The translations under genes and the position numbers were made by a program. A DNA stretch of 64,000 nucleotides from assembly GCF_044466355.1 (NCBI RefSeq), contig NZ_JBITMQ010000010.1:124001-188000 (forward strand), written 5' to 3'. This stretch comes from Actinophytocola sp044466355. GTDB lineage: Bacteria; Actinomycetota; Actinomycetes; Mycobacteriales; Pseudonocardiaceae. The stretch's first letter is position 1. The number at the start of each line of letters is the position of its first letter. This document shows, piece after piece, positions 8,381 to 16,494 of the stretch. The notes below the pieces were generated by a model. The model had not been told where the DNA came from. It was given only the letters and a program-made list of their open reading frames with translations, and made no database searches.

Positions 8381-8776
8381 ATGAACGAGGACGTGTCCGC
8401 TCCGAGACGTCCGGGCGTGGTGACCGCGGCGGCGGTGCTGCTCTACGTCGTCGCCGGGTTCGGCCTCGTCGGCGTGATGACCCTGTACGGCGCCGACGCG
8501 ACGACCACCGGGACAGGCACCGTCATCACGTTGGCCGTGCTGGGGCTGGTCATCGCCTTCCTCGCGGTGGCGACCCTGATCCTCGGCGGCAGCAACAGCG
8601 CCAGGGTCACCGCGATCGTGTTGCTGTCGATCAGCAGCGCGCTCGAGCTGATCGAGTTCGACCTCGGTTCCCTGGTCTCCATCGGTCTCGCGCTGGTGGT
8701 GATCGGCTTGCTCGCCTGCAACCGGGACGCCAACGAGTTCTTCGCCGCACACCGCCGGCCCTCTCACACGGAATGA
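8381..8776 (+). CDS. Small four-helix membrane protein, unknown function
   Basis: A 131-residue protein with about four hydrophobic helices (VVTAAAVLLYVVAGFGLVGV, VITLAVLGLVIAFLAVATLI, VTAIVLLSISSALELI, LVSIGLALVVIGLLA) and short polar ends. No catalytic motif is recognised. A weak TAGGTT element at 8339-8344 could be its -10 hexamer, giving a short leader. It follows the FN3 protein by 56 bases and ends before a strong hairpin shared with the convergent nuclease gene. Confidence 0.75.
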   Translation: MNEDVSAPRRPGVVTAAAVLLYVVAGFGLVGVMTLYGADATTTGTGTVITLAVLGLVIAFLAVATLILGGSNSARVTAIVLLSISSALELIEFDLGSLVSIGLALVVIGLLACNRDANEFFAAHRRPSHTE

Positions 8777-8823
8777 GAAGGCGGCGGACGGGAGCCGGTG
8801 GCGGCACAGCAGGGCCGCCGGGG

Positions 8824-8854
8824 GCTCCGGCAGCCGGGGAGCGGCTGCCGGAGC
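8824..8854. terminator. 12-bp perfect hairpin, bidirectional terminator
   Basis: Arms GCTCCGGCAGCC (8824-8835) and GGCTGCCGGAGC (8843-8854) are exact complements with a 7-base loop. It lies between the ends of two convergent genes (8776 and 8861), so it can terminate both. Confidence 0.75.
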
Positions 8855-8860
8855 GGTCGG

Positions 8861-9523
8861 TCAGTACGAGCAGGTGTTGAGCATGCTCTGCAGTGCGGAC
8901 TTCTCCGCGTACTGCAGGCTCAGGCCCCACCGGTACTTGGTGTGGATCCAGAACTTCGAGTAACCGCAGTACGAACTGGTGCGCGGCGGCTTCCAGTCCG
9001 ACGGGTCCCGGTCACCCTTGGAGCTGTTGACCTCGGTGGTGACCGCGATCAGCTGGGGGCCGTTGATGTCGTTGGCGAACGCCTCACGCCGCGACGTGGT
9101 CCAACTGCTCGCACCGGACCGCCACGCCTCGGCGAGCGCGACGACGTGGTCGATGCTGATGTCGGACGCCGCGTACCGGGTCACGCCGTCGTAGTAGGAG
9201 TACCAGCGGCCGGAATCCGGGTAGCAGTCGGAGCCGACGACCACGTTCGAACCGTCCCGCTTGAGCACGGTCTCACGCGTGTTGCACGTGCCGGAGACGG
9301 TGTGCCAGTGCGGGAACTTGTCTCGCGAGTAGCCGGTCATCGAGCCCTCGGTGGCTACCCGCAACGCGTTCAGTTCGGACTGCACCTGGGACTTCGACGG
9401 TACGTCCGGTGGGAACGCCGCCGCGTTCGGCGCGACGGCCACCGCCGTCACGACGAACACCAGCAGCGCGACCACCACGATCATGAGGCCGCGTAACGGG
9501 CGGGTGATGTGCAGGGTTTTCAC
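8861..9523 (-). CDS. Secreted HNH-family nuclease (DUF1524/GmrSD C-terminal-like)
   Basis: A 220-residue exported protein: basic N-terminus, hydrophobic helix (LMIVVVALLVFVVTAVAV) and a cleavage-like APNAAAFPP site. The mature part carries the HNH signature of the DUF1524 family: DISIDHVVALAEAW supplies the Asp-His pair, and NSSKGDRDPSDWKPP the Asn and Lys/Asp metal region. Family members are secreted DNases or domains of type IV restriction enzymes. GTG 9523 is chosen because GGAGGG lies seven bases upstream; an ATG 12 codons further up lacks such a site. It is the last gene before a shared terminator; KdpD lies upstream on the same strand after about 100 bases. Confidence 0.88.
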   Translation of the reverse strand: MKTLHITRPLRGLMIVVVALLVFVVTAVAVAPNAAAFPPDVPSKSQVQSELNALRVATEGSMTGYSRDKFPHWHTVSGTCNTRETVLKRDGSNVVVGSDCYPDSGRWYSYYDGVTRYAASDISIDHVVALAEAWRSGASSWTTSRREAFANDINGPQLIAVTTEVNSSKGDRDPSDWKPPRTSSYCGYSKFWIHTKYRWGLSLQYAEKSALQSMLNTCSY

Positions 9524-9625
9524 GGACGCCCTCCGTTTTCTGTTGTCGGTGGATCTCACCGTCGTGCAGCGAGGTAACGCGCACGTGCCTCGATCATGAC
9601 ACTCCGGATACGCGTCAGTGGAGGG

Positions 9626-12235
9626 TCAGTTCACGGGTAGTGAGATCACGATCGTGAGTCCGCCGCCCGGGGTGTCCTCCGCGCGGATCGCGCCGCCCAT
9701 CGCGTCGGTGAAACCCCTGGCCACCGACAGGCCCAGACCGAGACCGTTGCTGGTGTCCCGGTCACCGAGCCGCTGGAACGGGGTGAAGACCGCCTCGGCG
9801 CCACGTTTCGGCAGCCCCTTGCCGTGGTCGACGACCCGCAGCTCGACGCGGTCCGCGTGGGTGCTCGCGCGGATGGCGATCTTCGGCTCGTCCGGCGTGA
9901 TCCGGCCGTCGCCGTCCACGTCGACCGTGCGCGGTGTGGGCAGGACGCCGTGCCGCAGGGCGTTGTCCACCACGTTCGCGACCACCCGTTCCAGCAGGCC
10001 GGGGTCGGCGACGACGGCGGGCAGGTGCTCGGCGACGTCGACGGTGATGTCGGTGATCGGCCGCGCCCTGGTTTCGAGGCTGGCGAGAGCGCGGGCGACG
10101 ACCTCGTCGTAGGTGACCGGGCGCAGCTGCGGCTCGACGGCGCCGGTCGCCAGGCGGGACGAGTCGAGCAGGTTGTCGACCAGGCCCGCGAGCTGGTCGG
10201 CGGCCTCCTCCACGGTGGCGAGCAGCTCCTGCTCGTCGGCGGCCGACAGTTCGAGGTCGGCGGCGCGCAGACTGCCGATCGCCGCCTTGATCGAGGTGAG
10301 CGGGGTGCGCAGGTCGTGCCCGACCGCCGACAGCAGCGCGGTCCGCAGCTGCGTCGTCTCGGCACGGCGCCGCGCCTCGTCGGCCTCCGCCGCGGCACGT
10401 TGCTGGCGCAGCGTCAGCAACGCCTGCCCGGCCGCCGCTTCCAGCACCCGGCGGTCGGCGGCGGGCAGCGTCCGGCCCCGCAGCGCCAGGTGCACGTCGG
10501 GGGTCACCGGCACGTCCACGTCCGCCTCGTCCGGGTCCGTGCAGCCCGCCGCGCCCGCGCACGCGATCTGCTGCCAGACCCCGTCCCGTCGTTCCAGCAG
10601 CGCCACCGAGGTCAGGCTGAAGTTCTCGCGGACCTTCTCCAGCAGCCGGTTCAGCGGCCGGTCGTGCCCGAGGACGGTGCGGGCGTAGGACGCGAGCAGC
10701 GCGGCCTCGGTGCGTGCGTGCGCGGCCTGTTCCGCGCGGCGGGAGGCGCGGCCGACCACGACCGCCACGGTCACCGCGACGATCACCATGGCCACCAACG
10801 TGATGATGTCGTCGGGGTTGGCGACGGCGAGGCTGTAGTAGGGCGGGCTGAAGAAGTAGTTGAGCAGCCCCGCGCTCAGGAACGCGGTCACCAGCGCGGG
10901 ACCGAGACCGAGCAGTCCGATGAGGACGGTGACGAGGAAGTAGCCGACCACGTCGGTGGACAGGCTGAGGTGGTCGCGCAGCTCCGTCCCGACGACGGTC
11001 ATCGCGGTGGGCAGCAGGATCGCGAGCGTCCACACGAGCAGCTGCCGCGGCCTGCTGCCGGCCCGGTCGGAGACGAGCCCGGCGAGACGCAGCCTGCCGC
11101 GCCAACCGGGGTTCGCCTCGGCGTGGGTGACCATGTGCACGTCGATCGGCCCGGACGCCTGCACGACGGTGGCACCGATGCCCTCGTCGAACAGCCGCGC
11201 GACGCGGGAACGCCGCGACGTGCCGAGGACGAGCTGGGTGGCGTTGGCGCCGCGGGCGAAGTCGAGCAGCGCGGTGGGCACGTCGTCGCCGACCACCGTG
11301 TGGAAGGTGGCCCCGACGTCCTCGGCGAGCTTGCGCAGCTTGCCGAGGGTGACCGGGTGGACGCCCGTGAGACCGTCGCCGCGCAGCACGGTGAGGACCA
11401 TCAGCTCCGCGCCCGCGCGGGTGGCGATCCGGCTCGCACGCCGCATGAGGGTCTCGCTCTCCGGGCCGCCGGTGACGGCGACGACGACCCGTTCGCGCGC
11501 CTCCCACGTGTCGGTGATCGCCTGCTCGCTGCGGTACCGCCGCAGCGCGACGTCCACCTGGTCGGCCACCCACAGCAGCGCCAGCTCGCGCAGCGCGGTG
11601 AGGTTGCCCGGCTGGAAGTAGTTGGCGAGCGCGGCGTCGATCCGGTGCGCCGGGTAGACGTTGCCGTGCGCGAGCCGCCGCCGCAGCGCCTCCGGGGTGA
11701 TGTCGACCAGCTCCAGCTGTTCGGCGCGGCGGACCACGTCGTCCGGGACGGTCTCCTGCTGGCGGGCGCCGGTGATCCGCTCGACGACGTCGTTGAGGCT
11801 CTCCAGGTGCTGGATGTTCACCGTCGACAGCACGTCGATGCCCGCGTCGAGCAGTTCCTCGATGTCCTGCCAGCGCTTCTCGTTGCGTGACCCGGGAACG
11901 TTCGTGTGCGCCAGCTCGTCGACGACCGCGACCTCGGGTCCGCGGGCGAGGATCGCGTCGAGATCCACCTCGGTGAACTCGCGGCCCCGATGGCTGACCT
12001 GCCTGCGCGCCACCACCTCGAGGCCCGTCAGCAGCGCGGCGGTCCTGGCCCGGTCGTGTGTCTCCACCAGTCCGACGACGACGTCGGTGCCGCGTTCCGC
12101 GCGCCGGTGGGCCTCGCCGAGCATGGCGTAGGTCTTGCCGACGCCGGGCGCGGCGCCGAGGTAGATCCGCAGTTCGCCCCTGCGGCTGCGCCCCCGGGGC
12201 GTGTCCGGTGGCCCCTCCCCGTTGTCACTGGTCAC
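9626..12235 (-). CDS. kdpD: KdpD-family osmosensitive K+ channel histidine kinase (orphan)
   Basis: An 869-residue protein with full KdpD order: N-terminal KdpD domain with Walker A GAAPGVGKT (27-35) and AVVDELAHTNVPGSRNEKRW, a universal-stress-protein-like domain (about 240-380), four clustered transmembrane helices (DUF4118, about 400-500), a GAF-like region, HisKA with phospho-acceptor His640 in VGHDLRTPLTS, and an ATPase domain (VVANVVDNALRHG, HGKGLPKRG). KdpD normally phosphorylates KdpE to induce the KdpFABC potassium pump. Neither kdpE nor kdpFABC is adjacent: the flanks are a nuclease gene and a TauE exporter. GTG 12235 fits the usual length; the frame stays open further upstream. Confidence 0.92.
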   Translation of the reverse strand: MTSDNGEGPPDTPRGRSRRGELRIYLGAAPGVGKTYAMLGEAHRRAERGTDVVVGLVETHDRARTAALLTGLEVVARRQVSHRGREFTEVDLDAILARGPEVAVVDELAHTNVPGSRNEKRWQDIEELLDAGIDVLSTVNIQHLESLNDVVERITGARQQETVPDDVVRRAEQLELVDITPEALRRRLAHGNVYPAHRIDAALANYFQPGNLTALRELALLWVADQVDVALRRYRSEQAITDTWEARERVVVAVTGGPESETLMRRASRIATRAGAELMVLTVLRGDGLTGVHPVTLGKLRKLAEDVGATFHTVVGDDVPTALLDFARGANATQLVLGTSRRSRVARLFDEGIGATVVQASGPIDVHMVTHAEANPGWRGRLRLAGLVSDRAGSRPRQLLVWTLAILLPTAMTVVGTELRDHLSLSTDVVGYFLVTVLIGLLGLGPALVTAFLSAGLLNYFFSPPYYSLAVANPDDIITLVAMVIVAVTVAVVVGRASRRAEQAAHARTEAALLASYARTVLGHDRPLNRLLEKVRENFSLTSVALLERRDGVWQQIACAGAAGCTDPDEADVDVPVTPDVHLALRGRTLPAADRRVLEAAAGQALLTLRQQRAAAEADEARRRAETTQLRTALLSAVGHDLRTPLTSIKAAIGSLRAADLELSAADEQELLATVEEAADQLAGLVDNLLDSSRLATGAVEPQLRPVTYDEVVARALASLETRARPITDITVDVAEHLPAVVADPGLLERVVANVVDNALRHGVLPTPRTVDVDGDGRITPDEPKIAIRASTHADRVELRVVDHGKGLPKRGAEAVFTPFQRLGDRDTSNGLGLGLSVARGFTDAMGGAIRAEDTPGGGLTIVISLPVN

Positions 12236-12425
12236 GCGGACAGTGTGCGCCTTCCCACACACGTCACGACCATCGGAGGTTCGCGTTAGCGTCCGACGGC
12301 GTGATAGGCAAGGCCGGCAAGCCGGGTACCGCCGGAACGTCCCGGGATCTGGAACCCGTTGGCCGTCGATCGTCCCTCCAGGATCATGAGCGGCGAACCG
12401 AACTACAGGGGAATGGACGGAGACC

Positions 12426-13328
12426 ATGCGACAACTGGTCCTTCTGGCCCTGGTCGGCCTCGGCGCTCAGCTCGTCGACGGCAGTCTGGGCATGGCTTAC
12501 GGCGTGACGTCCACGACGTTGCTCCTCGCCATCGGCACCAACCCCGCCGCCGCGTCCGCGACGGTCCACCTCGCGGAGATCGGCACCACACTGGTGTCCG
12601 GGCTCGCGCACTGGCGGTTCGGCAACGTGGACTGGAAGGTCGTCGCGAAGATCGGCATCCCCGGCGCGGTCGGGGCGTTCGCGGGAGCCACGTTCCTGTC
12701 CAGCCTGTCGACGGAGGCCGCGGCACCGGTCATGTCGCTGCTGCTGCTCACTCTCGGCGTCTACATCCTGGTGCGGTTCACCACGTTCGGCATCTCCCGG
12801 CACAACCTCGGCAAACCGCTGCGCAAGCGGTTCCTCGGCCCGCTCGGGCTGCTCGCCGGTTTCGTCGACTCCACCGGCGGTGGCGGCTGGGGTCCGGTCG
12901 GCACGCCCGCCATCCTGGCCAGCGGGCGCCTCGAACCCCGCAAGACGATCGGGTCCATCGACACCAGCGAGTTCCTCGTCGCCGTGGCCGCGAGCCTCGG
13001 GTTCCTCGTCGGCATCGGGTCGGCGGGCATCGACTTCACGTGGGTCCTCGCACTGCTCCTCGGTGGCGTGATCGCCGCACCGATCGCGGCCTGGCTCGTC
13101 CGCCACATCCCGCCCCGCGTGCTCGGTTCGGCCGTCGGCGGCATCATCATCCTCACCAACACGCGCACGCTGCTGCGCAGCGACTGGGTCGACGCGAGCG
13201 ACACGGTCCGCTTCGTCGTCTACGCCGTGATCTACGTGGTGTGGGCCGCGGCGCTGGCCTACTCGATCCGCCAGTACCGCGCCAGCCGCGCCGAGGAGCG
13301 CGAGGCCACCGTTCCGTCCGGGCAGTGA
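12426..13328 (+). CDS. TauE/SafE-family sulfite/organosulfonate exporter-like membrane protein
   Basis: A 300-residue protein with about eight transmembrane helices in two repeated halves. The first half begins LVGLGAQLVDGSLGMAYGVT, and the second FVDSTGGGGWGPVGTPAIL, the internal duplication typical of the family. These transporters are linked to export of sulfite, sulfoacetate or other small sulfur anions; the ligand is not readable. The ATG is preceded by ACGGAGACC. It is divergent from kdpD across 190 bases in which no recognised riboswitch was found, although the region has an in-frame-independent GC-rich stem potential. Confidence 0.88.
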   Translation: MRQLVLLALVGLGAQLVDGSLGMAYGVTSTTLLLAIGTNPAAASATVHLAEIGTTLVSGLAHWRFGNVDWKVVAKIGIPGAVGAFAGATFLSSLSTEAAAPVMSLLLLTLGVYILVRFTTFGISRHNLGKPLRKRFLGPLGLLAGFVDSTGGGGWGPVGTPAILASGRLEPRKTIGSIDTSEFLVAVAASLGFLVGIGSAGIDFTWVLALLLGGVIAAPIAAWLVRHIPPRVLGSAVGGIIILTNTRTLLRSDWVDASDTVRFVVYAVIYVVWAAALAYSIRQYRASRAEEREATVPSGQ

Positions 13329-13394
13329 TCCCCGCGATCCCCGCGACCTTCGCTCACGGGACGGGGTTATCGTCCGGGCCGGAGGTGGTGTGCC

Positions 13395-13820
13395 GTGGCA
13401 GGGACGGCGGTGGCCGCGGGCGTCGCGTTCACGTGGCTGGGCATGGTGCTGGGGATCTCGTTCCTCGAGGCGCCGCTGAAGTTCCGGGCACCGGACGTGA
13501 CGCCGCGGATCGGGCTCGGGATCGGGCGCATCGTGTTCCGCGCGCTGAACACGGTCGAGGTGCTGCTGGCCGCGGCACTCGCGGTCGTGATCGTGTGGGG
13601 TGACGTGCCGACCGCGGCCCTGGTGTCCGGGGTGGTCGTCGCCGGTGTGCTGGTGGTGCAGCTGGCCGCGATCCGGCCGGTGCTCAACCGGCGCTCCGAC
13701 CGCGTGCTCGCGGGCGAGGACGCGCCCCGGTCCCACGCGCACCTGGCGTACGTGGCGGCCGAGGTCGTGAAGGTCGCGGCACTGGTCGTCGCCGGGGTGG
13801 CGGCGTTGTCGGCGTCGTGA
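13395..13820 (+). CDS. Small integral membrane protein, unknown function
   Basis: A 141-residue protein with four hydrophobic helices (VAAGVAFTWLGMVLGISFLE, VEVLLAAALAVVIVWG, AALVSGVVVAGVLVVQLAA, VVKVAALVVAGVAALSAS). Start GTG 13395 follows GGAGG at 13381-13385. The first helix is followed by LEAPLKFRAPDVTPRIGLGI, a conserved-looking amphipathic loop. No function is recognised. It lies 66 bases after the TauE/SafE gene on the same strand, so cotranscription is possible. Confidence 0.75.
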   Translation: MAGTAVAAGVAFTWLGMVLGISFLEAPLKFRAPDVTPRIGLGIGRIVFRALNTVEVLLAAALAVVIVWGDVPTAALVSGVVVAGVLVVQLAAIRPVLNRRSDRVLAGEDAPRSHAHLAYVAAEVVKVAALVVAGVAALSAS

Positions 13821-13875
13821 CGCACCTCCGCGCCTGAGGCGGGAACTCGCGGGAACTCCGTAGCCCCGGTCGAGT

Positions 13876-13891
13876 CCCCGCCGCGGCGGGG
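13876..13891. terminator. Perfect palindrome CCCCGCCGCGGCGGGG between convergent genes
   Basis: A 16-base perfect palindrome in the 76-base spacer between a rightward membrane gene (stop 13820) and the leftward DUF6223-type gene (stop 13897). Its location suggests bidirectional termination. It could extrude only a tight hairpin, so efficiency is uncertain. Confidence 0.5.
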
Positions 13892-13896
13892 TCGTC

Positions 13897-14220
13897 TCAC
13901 GCCCGCGTGCGGACGCGGGCCAGGACCAGGCCGCCGAGCGCGATCGCCACCGGCCCCAGCACCACCGCCGCCCACCCGGCGACCACGCCGTTGCCGGTGC
14001 CGGGGCCGCCGTCGGCGACCACCAGCGTCAGCACTCCACCGGCCGCCGCGAGCGCGCCCGTGGCCACGGCGAACAGGGCGCCGCCGCGACGGGACCGGGA
14101 CCTCGCCAACGCCCCGACGATCACCCCCGCCAGCCCGACCAGCGCGGCCACCGTCGCCACCAGGCGGGCGGAGGTGAAGCCGTAGGTGGTGGCGGCGACG
14201 ATCAGTTCCTGCGAGTACAT
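13897..14220 (-). CDS. DUF6223-like small membrane protein
   Basis: A 107-residue protein with three or four hydrophobic helices. Its N-terminal motif TTYGFTSARLVATVAALVGL and the following GALARSRSRRGG match my recollection of DUF6223 proteins, which often sit next to NarL-type two-component systems. A GGAAGGAG ribosome site precedes the ATG at 14220 by a few bases. It is divergent from the sensor kinase at 14411 across 190 bases, so it is a likely target of that system. The family assignment is from memory; the membrane nature is seen. Confidence 0.75.
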   Translation of the reverse strand: MYSQELIVAATTYGFTSARLVATVAALVGLAGVIVGALARSRSRRGGALFAVATGALAAAGGVLTLVVADGGPGTGNGVVAGWAAVVLGPVAIALGGLVLARVRTRA

Positions 14221-14410
14221 GACTGCTCCTTCCACGAATGCGATGCCACAGAGCGTCGCCGAACCACCGGCTCCGGGCGTCGTGCGGACGTGGTCACTTC
14301 GTGCTGCCGCGGACGCAGTGGAAACGGCCGGACTACCACGTCCGCGGTAGCCGGTTGATCGTCCCCGTGCAGGAGTCGCCGGAGGCGTCAGCGCGGCTAG
14401 GGTGCGACGC

Positions 14411-15505
14411 ATGCGCAGGGCAGGGATCGGCGACTGGGCGATCGCCGCCGGGACGACCGCGGTTCTGGTCGGGACCGGGCTGTCGCGCGACCTGGACAGC
14501 CCGGTCGGCTACGTGTTGCTCGTCGCCAGTGGGCTGGTCCTCGTCGCGCACCGGCGGGCGCCGCTCGTCGTGACGGCCGTGGCCGGGGTGTGCGCGACGG
14601 CGCACCAGGCGATCGGCTTCGACGTGCCCGCGCTCGCGTTCCTCTTCGGCGTCTACGCCACCGTCCGGGCGGGCCACCGGATCGCCGCGCTCGTCGCCAC
14701 GCTGCTCATGCTGGTCGCGATCCCGCTCTCGCTCATGGTGGCGGGCTGGGCGGCCGGTGACGCGGTGGCGCACTCCCGCGACGTGCTCCAGCTGGCCTGG
14801 CTGGTCGCCGCCGCGGCGGCGGGTGAGGCGGTGCGGCAGGCCGAGCGGCGCGCGGACGAGGCGGAACGCACCCGCGAGGAGACCGCGCGGCGCCGGGCCG
14901 ACGAGGAACGGCTGCACATCGCGCGGGAGCTGCACGACTCGCTCACCCACCAGATCTCGGTGATCAAGGTGCAGGCCGAGGTCGCGGTCCACCTCGCCAG
15001 GAAGCGGGGCGAGGACGTGCCCGACGCGCTGGTGGCGATCCGCGACGCCGGCCGGGAGGCCGCGCGGGAACTGCGCGCCACGCTCGAAGCCCTGCGCAGC
15101 GACGACAAGTACCCGCCGCACGGGCTCGACGACGTCGCCGAGCTGGTGCGGCGGGTCCGCGGGACCGGCCTGGACGCGAGCCTGACCGTCGACGGCGAAC
15201 CCGTCGACGTGCCCGCCGCGGTCGCGAGGACCGGCTACCGGATCGTGCAGGAGTCGCTGACGAACATCACCCGGCACTCCGGGGCCGCGACCGCGTCCGT
15301 GCTGATCGACCACCGCCCGGGCGCGCTGGTCATCCGCGTCGACGACGACGGCACCGCGACGCCGGAGCACGCGCCGGTGCCCGGCGTCGGGCTGCTCGGC
15401 ATGCGCGAACGGGTCACCGCGCTCGGTGGCCGCCTGCGCGCGGAACCCCGCGGCGAAGGCGGTTTCACCGTCCACGCGGAACTCCCCGTGGACCGGACGC
15501 CGTGA
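14411..15505 (+). CDS. Sensor histidine kinase, NarL-type TCS
   Basis: A 364-residue kinase with an N-terminal cluster of about five hydrophobic helices (residues 8-120) and almost no exposed loops, then a charged coiled coil (RQAERRADEAERTREETA), HisKA_3 with phospho-acceptor His175 in RELHDSLTHQIS, and an ATPase domain (QESLTNITRHSGAAT, RVDDDGTATP, LLGMRERV). The start at ATG 14411 is supported by TAGGGT at 14398-14403, seven bases upstream, a leaderless pattern; GTG 14402 is the alternative. Its stop overlaps the start of the response regulator by four bases. Confidence 0.9.
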   Translation: MRRAGIGDWAIAAGTTAVLVGTGLSRDLDSPVGYVLLVASGLVLVAHRRAPLVVTAVAGVCATAHQAIGFDVPALAFLFGVYATVRAGHRIAALVATLLMLVAIPLSLMVAGWAAGDAVAHSRDVLQLAWLVAAAAAGEAVRQAERRADEAERTREETARRRADEERLHIARELHDSLTHQISVIKVQAEVAVHLARKRGEDVPDALVAIRDAGREAARELRATLEALRSDDKYPPHGLDDVAELVRRVRGTGLDASLTVDGEPVDVPAAVARTGYRIVQESLTNITRHSGAATASVLIDHRPGALVIRVDDDGTATPEHAPVPGVGLLGMRERVTALGGRLRAEPRGEGGFTVHAELPVDRTP

Positions 15506-16176
15506 TCCGGGTGCTGCTGGTGGACGACCAGCCGCTCATCCGCAGCGGGTTCCGCGCGCTGCTCGACGGCGAGGACGACATCGAGGTCGTCGCCGAGGCG
15601 GCGAACGGCGCGCAGGGCGTGGCGCTGGCGAAACAGCACCGGCCCGACATCGCGCTCGTCGACGTCCAGATGCCCTTCGTCGACGGCATCGAGGCGACCC
15701 GGCGCATCGCGGCGGACCCGGACCTGGCCGGCGTGCACGTGGTGATCCTGACCAACTACGGCCTCGACGAGTACGTGTTCAACGCGCTGCGGGCCGGTGC
15801 CGCCGGGTTCCTGGTCAAGGACATCGAGCCGGAGGACTTCCTGCACGCCGTGCGCGTCGCCGCCCGGGGCGACGCGTTGCTCGCCCCGTCGATCACGCGC
15901 AAGCTGATCGACCGGTACGTCACCCTGCCGCCCGACACCGGCACCGGCACGGGCCTCGACGAGCTGACCAACCGCGAACGGGAGGCGGTCGCGCTGGTCG
16001 CGCAGGGCCTGTCCAACGACGAGATCGCCGACCGCATGGTGATCAGCCCGCTGACCGCGAAGACGCACGTCAACCGGGCGATGACCAAACTCCACGCCCG
16101 TGACCGCGCGCAGCTCGTCGTCCTCGCCTACGAGTCGGGGCTGGTCACGCCGCGCGGCGGCGTCACAGATCGATGA
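15502..16176 (+). CDS. NarL/FixJ-family response regulator
   Basis: A 224-residue regulator with receiver acidic pair Asp8-Asp9, phospho-acceptor Asp54 in DIALVDVQMP, the switch Thr in VVILTNYG and Lys in GFLVKDIE; then a LuxR helix-turn-helix (LTNREREAVALVAQGLSNDE, TAKTHVNRAMTKLHARDRAQ). It starts with GTG inside the kinase stop codon, so the pair is translationally coupled. Probable targets are its own operon and the divergent DUF6223-like gene. Its last 14 bases overlap the convergent DUF1905 gene. Confidence 0.93.
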   Translation: MIRVLLVDDQPLIRSGFRALLDGEDDIEVVAEAANGAQGVALAKQHRPDIALVDVQMPFVDGIEATRRIAADPDLAGVHVVILTNYGLDEYVFNALRAGAAGFLVKDIEPEDFLHAVRVAARGDALLAPSITRKLIDRYVTLPPDTGTGTGLDELTNREREAVALVAQGLSNDEIADRMVISPLTAKTHVNRAMTKLHARDRAQLVVLAYESGLVTPRGGVTDR

Positions 16177-16465
16177 GCTCGACCGACACGCTCGCGACGT
16201 CGCCGGGTTCGAGGCCCTCCGCGGTGCGGACGGCGCGTTTCACCGGCAGCACGTAACAGCCGCTGCCGCTTTCCGGGAAGACCGACGTGGTCCAGACGCT
16301 GCCGCCCAGCACCACCCGCACCCGCACGGAACCGAAGCCGCGGCCGGATCCGCCCGCCACCTCCCGGATGTCCTCGGAGGCGTCCTCGGGTAATCGCACG
16401 AACGTCCAGGTTTCGGTGCGCCTGGCGTCCCACACCCACAGCTCGGCGTCGAAGTCGATGACCAC
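16163..16465 (-). CDS. DUF1905 domain protein
   Basis: A 100-residue single-domain protein. The DUF1905 pattern is visible: VIDFDAELWVWDARRTETWTF, then LPEDASEDIRE, the strand region GFGSVRVRVVLGGSVWTTSV, FPESGSGCYVLPVKRAVR and a terminal GDVASVSVELI. Family members are small beta-barrel proteins of unknown activity, sometimes fused to YdeI-type domains. GTG 16465 gives the usual family length. It ends inside the convergent response-regulator gene and begins 29 bases past the spermidine-synthase-like gene on the same strand. Confidence 0.85.
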   Translation of the reverse strand: MVIDFDAELWVWDARRTETWTFVRLPEDASEDIREVAGGSGRGFGSVRVRVVLGGSVWTTSVFPESGSGCYVLPVKRAVRTAEGLEPGDVASVSVELIDL

Positions 16466-16494
16466 GGCGGCAGCATCGCACGGACCACCGACAA

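Noticed and set aside
9824..11890. Long forward frame inside kdpD
   Set aside because: Antisense shadow of KdpD, whose Walker, USP and kinase motifs are unambiguous.
12236..12425. Possible riboswitch in the leader of the TauE/SafE gene
   Set aside because: No recognised SAM, cobalamin or other aptamer core could be matched by eye.
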